In this document: positions 42,442 through 52,028 of the stretch, in pieces
Layout of the letters: each line of letters starts with the position of its first letter
Numbering within the stretch: the first letter of the stretch is position 1
Assembly (NCBI GenBank): GCA_964528055.1
Contig: CAZGQM010000009.1
Span: 78,287 to 142,286 of the forward strand
Length of the DNA stretch: 64,000 nt
Source: Geoanaerobacter sp964528055
GTDB lineage: Bacteria > Desulfobacterota > Desulfuromonadia > Geobacterales > DSM-12255
Direction: 5' to 3'
Position numbers and translations under genes: made by a program
Notes under the pieces: model-generated
What the model was told of the DNA's origin: nothing
The model's database searches: none
Seen by the model: only the letters and a program-made list of their open reading frames with translations

Positions 42442-43977
42442 CTATTTCCCTTTAACCTCTTCAAAAGGGAGTAATACAGTGAAGGTGCTGCCTGATCCCT
42501 CCTTGCTTTCTGCCCAGATATAGCCTTGGTGCGCATCCATGACCTTACGGCAGAAGGCAAGCCCCAGCCCGGTGCCTCTGGTCTTCCCGAGAAGGCGATT
42601 TCTAGCTTGAGCGAAACGATCAAAGATGTTCTCCAGAGAATCTGACGGGATCCCGATACCGTCGTCAATGACAGAGACCATAAGATATCTTCCCTCCTGT
42701 GGCAGCCTTGACTCCGGGTAAAGACCTTTTACTATACGTGACGTAACGTTTACTGGATTATCGATGACTTCGGCACGTATGATTACTTTCCCACCTTCCG
42801 CAGTAAACTTAAACGCGTTAGAGAGCAGGTTGCCCAGAACCCGTGTGATTTTCCCGCGATCAAAAATAATCTCCGGAAGTATTCCAAGCATTTCCAGCTC
42901 AAGCTCCAGTTGTGCACGACTTGCTACCGGCTGAAAACGGTTCAGTATCTTCTGCAGCAGAGTGCAAGGGTCATCCTGCTTGAATGCCATGTTCATCTTC
43001 CCTGCCTCGAACTTATGTACATCCAGCAGGGTATCAATCATCTCAACCATCTCTGCGCAGCTCTCAACAGCCGATTCCAAATATTCTTTCTGTTCTGTAT
43101 TTACTTTTCCCAGCAACCCATCGTGGACAAGGTCCAAAGAGCCTACTATGGCAGTAATGGGAGATTTGAGATCATGCGACAGCATACTGACAAAGTCTTC
43201 CTTTTCTTGCTCCAGCGCCTTGAGTGTAGAAATATCACGTATTATTTCTACGCTTCCGATCAGCCCACTGCTCTCCCTAAGTGGCGCAGCACTTGAGAGG
43301 ACAGGCATTGAGCGACCCGGAAGCGTAAGCGTATAAGTTATATCACGACAAGGCTCAGCAGATTTCAGGGCTACCATGCAGGGGAGTTGTTCTGAAGGGA
43401 TGTCTGCCTTGATCACTTCAGAAACAGCCCTGCCTATGAGTTCAGCGCGTGTGAGCCCAAACTCCTCCTCAACCCTACGGTTGACAGTCATCAGGCATCC
43501 CGCTGTATCCACTGCGATTAAGAGGTCTTCCATGCCTTCAAGGATAGCTGCAACCTTCTGCTGCTCTCGTGCAAGCTCTTCCTGGAGACGGTGGTTTTCG
43601 ACTCTGGCCCGGTTAAAGGAGATGGCCCGCTCCACTTTTTTTACTGCCTCATCGCTTGAGAACGGTTTTGATATATAATCGATAGCCCCCTTTTTCATCG
43701 CTTCGACTGCTATCGACTCGTTCCCGTGAGCGGTCATCATTACAACTGCCACATCCGGAAACTCATGCTTTGACCGCTCTAGAACCTGCAAACCGTTAAG
43801 TCGCGGCATCTTTATGTCCAGCAGCATCAGCTCGAAAGACTGCTGTGCAAGACACTCAAGGGCTTCCAACCCATCGTGAGCCCTTACCGTCCTATAACCG
43901 GCGTCTTCGAGCTGCAGCTTGAGAATGAGACTGATGTCAGCCTCGTCGTCAACTATCAGAATTTTGTCACCCTTCAT
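42442..43977 (-). CDS. hybrid sensor histidine kinase: receiver, PAS, kinase
   Basis: The 511-residue soluble protein has a receiver domain (about 4-120; Asp54 in LMLLDIKMPRLNG), a PAS domain (about 150-270), then HisKA with MLSHDLKSPIT and an HATPase with NLLSNAFKFT, DDGIGIP and TRGTGLGLAFCRKVMDAHQG. I chose ATG 43977, preceded by AGGGAG; a longer frame to 44055 would add 26 residues lying inside the upstream gene. It overlaps the end of the membrane kinase by 11 bp, so the two are coupled and may form a phosphorelay. Confidence 0.9.
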   Translation of the reverse strand: MKGDKILIVDDEADISLILKLQLEDAGYRTVRAHDGLEALECLAQQSFELMLLDIKMPRLNGLQVLERSKHEFPDVAVVMMTAHGNESIAVEAMKKGAIDYISKPFSSDEAVKKVERAISFNRARVENHRLQEELAREQQKVAAILEGMEDLLIAVDTAGCLMTVNRRVEEEFGLTRAELIGRAVSEVIKADIPSEQLPCMVALKSAEPCRDITYTLTLPGRSMPVLSSAAPLRESSGLIGSVEIIRDISTLKALEQEKEDFVSMLSHDLKSPITAIVGSLDLVHDGLLGKVNTEQKEYLESAVESCAEMVEMIDTLLDVHKFEAGKMNMAFKQDDPCTLLQKILNRFQPVASRAQLELELEMLGILPEIIFDRGKITRVLGNLLSNAFKFTAEGGKVIIRAEVIDNPVNVTSRIVKGLYPESRLPQEGRYLMVSVIDDGIGIPSDSLENIFDRFAQARNRLLGKTRGTGLGLAFCRKVMDAHQGYIWAESKEGSGSTFTVLLPFEEVKGK

Positions 43978-46237
43978 GGCGCTCCCTGTAAACCGGCACA
44001 GTAAAGGAGAAGACGTTACCCCCGGAAGAGCCGGTTTCATAATAAATTCTGCCATGGTGCATTTCGACTATCTCCTTGCAAATGGCAAGACCAAGTCCGG
44101 TCCCGCCCCTGAAGCCCATATCATCACGATCCAGTTGCTGGAATTTTCGGAAAAGTTTTGCGCGATCAGTCCACTGAATCGACCGGCCACTATCAACCAC
44201 TGAAATAGTAACGTAATTGTCGGTGAGAACCGCGTTAACTATTACAACTTTCTGTTCGGATGAAAATTTAACCGCATTGGAGAGAAGATTGGTCAGAACC
44301 TGTATCAACCGATCATAATCACCAAAAACCGGCGGTAGATCGTCGGTCGAACAGTTTATCACCGTGATTCCCCGCCCGATCGCAAACCCCTTTATCTCCT
44401 CGATTGCGTACATCACAAGCTCATTGACCGACTGGGGTGTGAATTCAAATGCAACTTTACCGGCCTCGATCTTTGATATGTCAAGTATGTCGTTTATTAA
44501 CCGTATCAGGCGGTCGGTATTTCGCAGACAAACGGCAATAAGCTCCCGCTCTGTGGCTGTCAGCCATTTTCCTTTGTTCATAATGAACTGTAAGGCACCC
44601 TTGATGGAGGTGAGTGGTGTCTTGAGCTCATGGGATACTGTTGAGAGAAAGTCGGCTTTCATCCGATCCACCTCTTCTTCGGTAGAGGCATCTCTGAGCG
44701 ACATAACCACACCCGCGCCAACATCGGCACTGTCCAGCAACTGCGCCAAAGAAACGAGCAGCTTTCTCCCCTTCACATAGACAATTGCCTCTCCCTGCTG
44801 GATGCTACCGTCACCTGAGCCAGCCCTATCTACGATTCGTGCAAGGTCGGCAAAACCTTCATATGCCGAAAGATCGGTAAGAAGGTAACCGAGAACCCTA
44901 TGGGGCACAATGTCAAAAAATTTCTGAGCTGCGGGGTTGAACTGGATGACACGGTTTTCGCTGTCGGTCACTACCATCCCTTCCACCATACAGGTAAGTA
45001 TGGCTTCCTGCATCCCCATCTGGAGTTGCAATCGGATGGTCCTCTCCTCTACCTTTCGTTCCAGGAGATCATTTAACTCCTGCAGCGCTTCTGTTTTGGC
45101 TTCAATGGTTTTGTTCCGCTCCGTCAGAGTGCTAGCCATGCTGTTGAAAGAATGGGCCAACTGCCCGACCTCGTCGCTGGATACGACCTCGACCTGTTGG
45201 TTGAGATCACCCGCCTCAATCATTCGCACACCGCGAGCCAATCTACGAAGTGGTTCAGCAAGCTGGCGTGAGACGAAGAAGGCTATTCCAAAGGAGAGGA
45301 GAATGGCAACGACTGCGGCTGCAATTATGTTTCTTTCGCTCTCCTGCCTGATAAGTCGGTATCCTTTGACATCAAGCCCCACAGAAAGGGATCCGATAAA
45401 TACCCCTTTGATGTCAAGAATTGGGAAAAATGTAGTACGATGGATCTGGTTACCAACCTTAACATCACCCAAATAGGTCTGTCCTGATGCAAGATGTGAC
45501 AGAATTACCGGATCGAGCTGCGTGGTATTTTGTATATCCTTGTGGCTGCTGATGATGGTATACCCCAGCTGAGTCAGAGCGATATGGCCTTCTTTCCCGA
45601 AAAGTATCCCATATTCGTCAGCAAGATGAGAATCACCATTAAGGAGATCACCGGCTACCAGTGCCCCTATTACTTTTCCCCCCTCTCCCACCAGCGGTAC
45701 CACGACCGTGACAACCATGGCTGCATCTTTGCACGGCCGAGTAAGAAGTTGAGATTGGCTAATCTCACAATCTAAGGCTTTGCAAGTCAACAACTCTGTT
45801 GAAATGATCGCTTTTTTGCCTCTGAAAGCCTCATCGAGAAGAACAGGGACAGCAAATGTATCGCTGACAGCCTCCTTGTTTGTACGTGCCAGAACGCGCT
45901 TATTGACATCAACAACGTTAATAAAATCGATATATGGGAGAATGGCTCGCCATTGATCCAGCGTCTCTGAAAGCCAAATTCGGTCGACATTCTGGACCTT
46001 GATTTTGAGCTCTTGCGAAACAGATTGCCTAAGCAGTGCATCGCGAACCGCATCACCACGGGAGTAGAACTGGTGCTGCAGATAGCGTAGCCTTTCAGCA
46101 AGCTCGGTATCGATCTGGCGGGCTACGAAGGAGTCGACGCTGACTATGGTAGTATAGAGGAGAATAGAAAAGGAGATTACCAGCAGAAGCAGGATAGCTA
46201 GAAGCAACTTTGTGCGAATGCCTACGAAAAGACTCAT
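43967..46237 (-). CDS. membrane sensor histidine kinase with Cache, HAMP and PAS domains
   Basis: This 756-residue kinase has an N-terminal membrane helix (about 9-31) and a large periplasmic double-Cache-like sensor (about 35-305) with several cysteines (LLTCKALDCEIS, RPCKDA). A second helix (about 308-330) leads to a HAMP domain (about 331-385), a coiled coil and a PAS domain (about 415-525). HisKA has TVSHELKTPLTSIK. The HATPase has NLLSNAVKFS and GGTGLGLAICKEIVEMHHG, with VDSGRSI where most have DNGxGI. It likely senses a small ligand in the periplasm and passes the signal to the two receiver-bearing kinases encoded downstream. Confidence 0.92.
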   Translation of the reverse strand: MSLFVGIRTKLLLAILLLLVISFSILLYTTIVSVDSFVARQIDTELAERLRYLQHQFYSRGDAVRDALLRQSVSQELKIKVQNVDRIWLSETLDQWRAILPYIDFINVVDVNKRVLARTNKEAVSDTFAVPVLLDEAFRGKKAIISTELLTCKALDCEISQSQLLTRPCKDAAMVVTVVVPLVGEGGKVIGALVAGDLLNGDSHLADEYGILFGKEGHIALTQLGYTIISSHKDIQNTTQLDPVILSHLASGQTYLGDVKVGNQIHRTTFFPILDIKGVFIGSLSVGLDVKGYRLIRQESERNIIAAAVVAILLSFGIAFFVSRQLAEPLRRLARGVRMIEAGDLNQQVEVVSSDEVGQLAHSFNSMASTLTERNKTIEAKTEALQELNDLLERKVEERTIRLQLQMGMQEAILTCMVEGMVVTDSENRVIQFNPAAQKFFDIVPHRVLGYLLTDLSAYEGFADLARIVDRAGSGDGSIQQGEAIVYVKGRKLLVSLAQLLDSADVGAGVVMSLRDASTEEEVDRMKADFLSTVSHELKTPLTSIKGALQFIMNKGKWLTATERELIAVCLRNTDRLIRLINDILDISKIEAGKVAFEFTPQSVNELVMYAIEEIKGFAIGRGITVINCSTDDLPPVFGDYDRLIQVLTNLLSNAVKFSSEQKVVIVNAVLTDNYVTISVVDSGRSIQWTDRAKLFRKFQQLDRDDMGFRGGTGLGLAICKEIVEMHHGRIYYETGSSGGNVFSFTVPVYRERHEG

Positions 46238-46306
46238 GGTAGACCGATTCGTTCAGATGGTTTCTCGCCAGGCAGATGATGCGGGGAAGTTCCCGACATC
46301 CGACTA

Positions 46307-47311
46307 TTAAAGCCCTTCCGCCTTGAGGTCGCGAGTCATAAGCTCAATTACAGCAGTGCGAACAGGTTTGTTCTCGTAGAGCACCTTATATACCTGCTCG
46401 GTAATCGGCATCTCGACCCCTTGGCATTCGGCAAGTCTCCAAGTGGACTCAGCGGTTTTGACACCTTCGGCTACCATCCGCATTTCAGCCAGGATATCAG
46501 GCAGCGTACTCCCCTGGCCGAGCTGTATTCCAACTGTTCTGTTTCTGGAAAGGTCTCCGGTACAGGTAAGAACAAGGTCTCCCATACCGGCCAAGCCTGC
46601 AAATGTGTCGGCCCTTGCGCCCATTACCAGACCGAGACGGGTAATTTCTGCGAGGCCTCGAGTGATAAGTGCCGCTCGGGTATTATATCCGAAACCGAGT
46701 CCGTCCGCTATGCCGGCAGCTATGGCGATGACGTTCTTTAGCGCACCACCAAGCTCCACTCCGATGACATCACTATTGGTATAAACTCTGAAAAACCTGG
46801 TATTAAAAGCATCCTGCACCTGGCACGCTACAGTATCGTCTAGTGCAGCTGCCACGACTGCAGTCGGCATCTCAAGTGCCACCTCTCGCGCAAAACTCGG
46901 ACCTGATAAGACGGCAAAACGACGGAAAAGGGAAGGGGGGAGAAGCTTCTCGTATACCTGTGATAACGCCAGAAGACTTTCAACCTCGATCCCTTTGGAT
47001 GCACTTATGATGACAGTAGATTCTGAGATTGTAGGGATTGCCTGATGAAGAACCCCCCGCAATACCTGTGAAGGCACCACGAATAGCAGCATATCCTTAT
47101 CTCTCGCCACCTCTACCAGGTCATTGGTGTAAGAAAGTGTTGGATCAAGGGTTATGCCAGGCAAAAAAAGCCCATTTATTTTGGTTGCTTGCATCTCATC
47201 AACAAGCTCAGCTTCATAGGCCCAGAGCGTAACACTATGCCCTTTTTTTGCAAGAAGATTCGCCAGGGTAGTTCCCCAGCTCCCAGCACCGATAACCCCT
47301 ATAGTACGCAT
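46307..47311 (-). CDS. gpsA: glycerol-3-phosphate dehydrogenase [NAD(P)+]
   Basis: GpsA makes sn-glycerol 3-phosphate from dihydroxyacetone phosphate for phospholipid synthesis. The 334 residues match the family. GVIGAGSWGTTLANLLAKKGH is the N-terminal nucleotide-binding motif. SASKGIE, LSGPSFAREVA, GGALKNVIAIAAGIADGLGFG (with the catalytic Lys) and GMGDLVLTCT are signatures. I chose ATG 47311, which starts at the Rossmann strand; the upstream frame to 47347 adds 12 residues overlapping the HEAT-like gene. It lies 4 bases after that gene's stop. Confidence 0.95.
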   Translation of the reverse strand: MRTIGVIGAGSWGTTLANLLAKKGHSVTLWAYEAELVDEMQATKINGLFLPGITLDPTLSYTNDLVEVARDKDMLLFVVPSQVLRGVLHQAIPTISESTVIISASKGIEVESLLALSQVYEKLLPPSLFRRFAVLSGPSFAREVALEMPTAVVAAALDDTVACQVQDAFNTRFFRVYTNSDVIGVELGGALKNVIAIAAGIADGLGFGYNTRAALITRGLAEITRLGLVMGARADTFAGLAGMGDLVLTCTGDLSRNRTVGIQLGQGSTLPDILAEMRMVAEGVKTAESTWRLAECQGVEMPITEQVYKVLYENKPVRTAVIELMTRDLKAEGL

Positions 47312-47315
47312 CGTG

Positions 47316-48911
47316 TCAGTCCCACCATTCGTCATCATCCGCCTCATGGGGATGTTCTCTCAAGTCGTAACCCTCAGCCATCGCCTCACGTGCAGCATCC
47401 ATGCTCTCAAGGGCAAGCTGGCGTAAAAATGGGTGCAGATGGTATGGCAAGGCAAAGTTGCCCAAGCTTAGCGCGGTGGCCAGCGTTACTTCAGCAAGTG
47501 TCCGATCACGTCCTGTTTTTAATAGTAGATCGGCAGTGAGTAAAAGTCTGTTCCTTAACGGCTCAACTATGGGTGCAACCAATTCGCGGCAGAAACGTTC
47601 AATTATTGCATCAAGACCTCTAGCCAGGGATTTGCCATCCCCTTTCTTTTCAAGTGCAATCCACTCCTCGGTAAAATCGTAGACCATACAGGTAGCCATG
47701 TACCAACCAGCAAAATAATCATCGTCAAACAACCCGGCACTAGTCACGATCTGGTGTGTTGCCCGGGAGAGAGCATTCAGGTCGAACCCGGAGAAATCAG
47801 GCAGGTATGGAGTAGGGTCCAGATCCTCACCATGAAATATCCCCTTGAAAACGTAGTATTCCGGAGGCAACTGGAACAAGGTTTCTTTGTTGCGGAAGAG
47901 GGCGTCACGTAACAATTGTAGCGCGTAGGGAAGGGGGACACGTACCAACCCCTCCTCATCAACCCTCTCACTGCTTAGTTCGTCAAACTCCTTGACCGAT
48001 ATAATTCCTGAGCCCCACGCAGCCCTGACCCCTGTTGATTCATGCAGATGAAGGCATATAAAGGCCAGCTGCCCGGATCCGCACCAGCGTGCAAACCAGA
48101 GCGTACGGTAGCCTGCCCCGTCGAGAGGACTAACCCACGAAACATGGAAAGGCCCCTGATTGGGTCGCAACTCGTCAGAAATTGGCTGGATCCCCAGAAA
48201 GGAAAGTCGTCTAAGTCCGCGACTGCAGAGTTCCCTGAGTGGATCTTCTGCAGTAGCTTCACATCGAGCCAATACAGCAGCTGCCATCGGGTCTCTTATC
48301 TTACCGAGTACGGAAACAGCTTCGACAACGAGTTCCGGTGTATCGAGCCCCAGTATGATCTCGAGCAGCCCCATAACCCTCTGGTCCGGAACCTGCGCCA
48401 GCTCCTGAATGATTGCCAGTTGCATCTCCTGAGGGTACTGAAGGAAATCCTCCATGAACATAATCAGCCCCTCCTCGCCTCGATCGAGAAGGCGCGGAAG
48501 GGTTTCAGGCAAAGGCCCGCGAAAATCGTCCATCAGTCGGGCAAATGCGGGAATACTTATGTCGACGCCGTAATCCTGCAATGCCCCTAGAAGAGCAGAT
48601 TTTGCGGAACCATCCAGGTCGGTTCTGCGCAGCGCAATCTGTATCAGTTGGTCAAGCCACGGCTCTTCATCAAAGAAATCTAATAGGTATGCATACTTGG
48701 ATATAAGATCGCCATCCGTCTCACGCCAAAGACGCCTCACTAATGGAGAGAGTGCACGCTTTCCGGTCAGTTTAAGGGCACGGCCAATCTCATCCATTTC
48801 GTCAAAGGTCGTCTCCTCACGTTCTACCTGTTTCAGTAGCATGAGGATCCCATGACGCTCTTTGAGGCTTTCATCTATGGTCCTGCGTCTTTCCATATTG
48901 TTATCTGCCAT
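47316..48911 (-). CDS. HEAT-like repeat protein of unknown function
   Basis: This 531-residue soluble protein has an N-terminal half (about 25-245) of alpha-helical HEAT/Armadillo-type repeats, e.g. ALSPLVRRLWRETDG, LPRLLDRGEEGLIMFM and VVEAVSVLGKIRDPMAAAVLARCEA. The C-terminal half is unlike any family I know. Tryptophan- and aromatic-rich segments (TLWFARWCGSG, YFAGWYMATCMVYDFTEEW) and a final acidic HEADDDEWWD stand out. Proteins of this type are recurrent between gyrA and gpsA-like genes in Geobacter relatives. It is probably co-transcribed with both neighbours. Confidence 0.75.
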   Translation of the reverse strand: MADNNMERRRTIDESLKERHGILMLLKQVEREETTFDEMDEIGRALKLTGKRALSPLVRRLWRETDGDLISKYAYLLDFFDEEPWLDQLIQIALRRTDLDGSAKSALLGALQDYGVDISIPAFARLMDDFRGPLPETLPRLLDRGEEGLIMFMEDFLQYPQEMQLAIIQELAQVPDQRVMGLLEIILGLDTPELVVEAVSVLGKIRDPMAAAVLARCEATAEDPLRELCSRGLRRLSFLGIQPISDELRPNQGPFHVSWVSPLDGAGYRTLWFARWCGSGQLAFICLHLHESTGVRAAWGSGIISVKEFDELSSERVDEEGLVRVPLPYALQLLRDALFRNKETLFQLPPEYYVFKGIFHGEDLDPTPYLPDFSGFDLNALSRATHQIVTSAGLFDDDYFAGWYMATCMVYDFTEEWIALEKKGDGKSLARGLDAIIERFCRELVAPIVEPLRNRLLLTADLLLKTGRDRTLAEVTLATALSLGNFALPYHLHPFLRQLALESMDAAREAMAEGYDLREHPHEADDDEWWD

Positions 48912-48966
48912 TGGGACGAACCTTGTGATCGCTTGATATCATCAGATTATACCCGAGATACAAGCA

Positions 48967-51537
48967 CTACTCATCACTGCTTTCCACAACTTCATCCTCT
49001 GTCAGATCCTCGTCAAGTGAAGAACCGTCATCATTTTCTTCCTTTTCTGCAAGTTTTGCCACAGCAACGATCCGCTCGTCGGTCTCGGTAACCATCAGTC
49101 GAACCCCCTGGGTATTTCGACCAATCACTGAAAAGCCAGTTATCGGCATCCTGATAATCTTACCCTGATCCGAAATCAGCATGAGATCATTCTCGTCCGT
49201 AACCTGTTTGATATCCACCACGCAGCCGTTCCGCTCAGTGGCTTTGATGGTGATGATCCCCTTGCCTCCACGCGACTGTGTTCGATACTCGGTCAGCTCG
49301 GTACGCTTGCCAAATCCGTTCTCGGTCACGGTGAAAATTGTGGATCCGGTGAAGGCCTCATTTATGATCTCCATACCAATCACAAAGTCATCGTCATCAA
49401 GGGTCATACCACGGACCCCTCTTCCGACCCGTCCGATAGGACGTGCATCCTCTTCCTTAAAACGTATGGACTTGCCGTTCTTGGAGGCGAGCAGCACATC
49501 CTGTCTGCCGTCGGTCAGGGCAACGGTTATCAGTTTGTCACCCTCATCCAGGTTTACGGCAATGATCCCGCCGACGCGCACATTGGAATACTCTCTCAGC
49601 GGGCTTTTTTTCACAACGCCTTTGCGGGTGGCCATCATAAGGTAGCGATCTTCGCTGAACTCCTTGACCGATAGAATGGCGCTTATCTTCTCGCCAGGCA
49701 GGAGATTGAGGAGGTTTACAATTGCCTTGCCGCGTGTGGCCCTGCCGCCTTCAGGGATCTCATAGACCTTCAGCCAGTAGCAACGCCCCACATCGGTGAA
49801 GAACATCATGTAGTCCTTGCTGGAGGCGATAAAGAGGTGTTCGACGAAATCCTCTTCCTTGGTCTTCATCCCGGTCTTCCCTTTGCCACCGCGCCGCTGG
49901 GCACGGTAGAGGGTAACCGGATTTCGTTTGATATAGCCGGTATGGCTTATGGCAACAACCATGTCTTCTTCGACAATGGTGTCCTCCAGGGTGATCTCGG
50001 AGGTCTGGCAGACAATCTCGGTCCGACGCTCGTCGCCAAACTTCTCACGCAGTTCCGTCAGCTCGGCAACGATGATCGCAAGTATCTCGGACTCGGAGGC
50101 AAGAATCTCCTTAAGTCTGGCAATGTAATTAAGTATATCAAGGTACTCCTGGATGATCTTGTCCCGCTCAAGGCCTGTAAGCCTTTGCAGGCGCATCTCC
50201 AGGATCGCCTGGGCCTGCAGTTCGGAGAGGTTAACACTCTGATACCCTGGAGGAATCGGTAAATCAAGGCGCTTAAGGAATTCTGGGTCGGCGAATTTCC
50301 CTTCCATCAGTCCCTGCTTTGCTTCAGGCGGGGTAGGGGAGGATCGTATCAGTTCGATCACGGCGTCAAGCCAGTCCAGGGCAATTTTCAGACCCTCCAG
50401 TATATGTGCCCGTGCCTCGGCCTTCTTCAGGTCAAAGATCGTTCGACGGGTGACAATCTCCCGCCGATGATCGACAAAGTAGTCGATCATCTCTCTAAGG
50501 GAAAGGACCTTTGGCCGACTGTTGACGATTGCCAGCATAATGATCCCGAAGGAGCACTGCATCTGGGTCTGCTTATAGAGATGGTTGAGGATGATCTGTG
50601 GTTCCTCGTCCCTCTTCAACTCGATCACGATCCGCATACCGTCTCGGTCAGACTCATCCCTGAGGTCGGATATCCCCTCCAGCTTCTTCTCTTTTACCAG
50701 CTCTGCGATCTTCTCTATCAACCTCGCCTTGTTGACCTGATAGGGAATCTCTGTGACGATTATCGATTGGCGCTCAGTTTTCTTGTGGGTCTCGATTATG
50801 GCACGAGCCCTCATTTGCACGATTCCTCGCCCTGTTCGGTAAGCTGAGAGGATCCCTTCCTTTCCGTATATGAAGCCTGCAGTGGGGAAGTCAGGGCCGG
50901 GTATAAACCCGAGCAGCTCTTCAAACGTCAGTTCCGGGTTACCAATAACGGCAATGACCCCATTGATGACCTCAGTCAGATTATGCGGCGGGATATTGGT
51001 CGCCATGCCGACTGCAATGCCTGCAGACCCGTTGACCAGCAGGTTAGGGAATTTGGAAGGAAGAACCAGTGGCTCCTGCAGGGAGTCGTCATAGTTCGAC
51101 CCCATATCCACGGTTTCCTTGTCCAGGTCTGCCAACAGTTCATGGGCAAGCTGGTCCATACGGATCTCAGTGTATCGCATGGCTGCAGGAGAGTCACCGT
51201 CAACCGATCCAAAGTTCCCCTGTCCATCCACCAGCGGGTAGCGCAGCGAAAAATCCTGTGCCATTCTAACGATGGTATCGTAGGCAGCCGTGTCGCCGTG
51301 CGGGTGGTACTTACCAATGACGTCACCAACCACGCGAGCCGATTTCTTGTAAGGTTTGTTATAATCGTTCCCCATATCGTACATGGCATACAGGCAGCGT
51401 CGGTGTACCGGCTTAAGACCATCCCTCACGTCAGGCAGAGCTCGTCCGATAATGACCGACATGGCGTAGTCCATGTAGGATCGCTTCATTTCGTCTTCTA
51501 TGTTGACGGCAATTTTGTTTGTTTGATCAATCATCAA
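48967..51537 (-). CDS. gyrA: DNA gyrase subunit A
   Basis: GyrA cuts and rejoins DNA in the gyrase tetramer. The 856-residue length is typical. The catalytic tyrosine is Tyr122 in AAMRYTEIRM. The quinolone-determining region HPHGDTAAYD aligns with E. coli numbering without gaps and has Thr83 and Asp87; Thr83 is a natural variant in several bacteria. The C-terminal beta-pinwheel has the GyrA box QRRGGKGK-type sequence (about 540). The acidic tail (EENDDGSSLDEDLTEDEVVESSDE region) is usual. A TTGAGGG ribosome site precedes the ATG. gyrB is not in the window. Confidence 0.97.
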   Translation of the reverse strand: MMIDQTNKIAVNIEDEMKRSYMDYAMSVIIGRALPDVRDGLKPVHRRCLYAMYDMGNDYNKPYKKSARVVGDVIGKYHPHGDTAAYDTIVRMAQDFSLRYPLVDGQGNFGSVDGDSPAAMRYTEIRMDQLAHELLADLDKETVDMGSNYDDSLQEPLVLPSKFPNLLVNGSAGIAVGMATNIPPHNLTEVINGVIAVIGNPELTFEELLGFIPGPDFPTAGFIYGKEGILSAYRTGRGIVQMRARAIIETHKKTERQSIIVTEIPYQVNKARLIEKIAELVKEKKLEGISDLRDESDRDGMRIVIELKRDEEPQIILNHLYKQTQMQCSFGIIMLAIVNSRPKVLSLREMIDYFVDHRREIVTRRTIFDLKKAEARAHILEGLKIALDWLDAVIELIRSSPTPPEAKQGLMEGKFADPEFLKRLDLPIPPGYQSVNLSELQAQAILEMRLQRLTGLERDKIIQEYLDILNYIARLKEILASESEILAIIVAELTELREKFGDERRTEIVCQTSEITLEDTIVEEDMVVAISHTGYIKRNPVTLYRAQRRGGKGKTGMKTKEEDFVEHLFIASSKDYMMFFTDVGRCYWLKVYEIPEGGRATRGKAIVNLLNLLPGEKISAILSVKEFSEDRYLMMATRKGVVKKSPLREYSNVRVGGIIAVNLDEGDKLITVALTDGRQDVLLASKNGKSIRFKEEDARPIGRVGRGVRGMTLDDDDFVIGMEIINEAFTGSTIFTVTENGFGKRTELTEYRTQSRGGKGIITIKATERNGCVVDIKQVTDENDLMLISDQGKIIRMPITGFSVIGRNTQGVRLMVTETDERIVAVAKLAEKEENDDGSSLDEDLTEDEVVESSDE

Positions 51538-51974
51538 TTTCCCTCAAATAAACATGTAAGTACGGGGACCCCAAACAATGGAATACCCTGTGGCTATTTC
51601 AAATAGTCAAAAATTCGTTGGCCCAAAAAAATTGACAAGATATTGGCCCCAATTATCGCAAAAACGAACAATCCGGTCCCCCAAATTGAAATTTTCGAAC
51701 TGCCTCTATTGGTTACATTTTTTCAGCTATTTAGATATTAGTAAATAAATGCAGCCCTCTTTATCACGAAGCGATAGAACTTATCATAATTGAGCACACA
51801 AGAAAACCCATTTCCAAATATTAATATTAATGAGTTCCACCCATCGGTCACCAGCCAAAAACATCCCATTCAGATGAACCGATCCTATTGGTGCTGATTT
51901 TAAAGAGTCAGCGGCTGATACGTGGGTAAGGAACAGCATCGGACCTATTTCTGATCTACTCTGGAGAAATAAAA
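51538..51974. other. intergenic region upstream of gyrA
   Basis: About 440 bases of AT-rich sequence lie between gyrA, which reads leftwards, and the end of the MBG-repeat gene. It must hold the gyrA promoter. No gene, dyad or repeat was convincing. Confidence 0.4.
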
Positions 51975-52001
51975 TGCCCCCTATCTAAACGATAGGGGGC
52001 A
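51975..52001 (-). terminator. terminator of the MBG-repeat protein gene
   Basis: TGCCCCCTATC (51975-51985) pairs with GATAGGGGGCA (51991-52001) around TAAAC. On the minus strand the stem is followed by TTTTATTTC. It lies 28 bases past the stop codon at 52029. Confidence 0.88.
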
Positions 52002-52028
52002 AGAGATTATCATGGGGACAATAATCTG

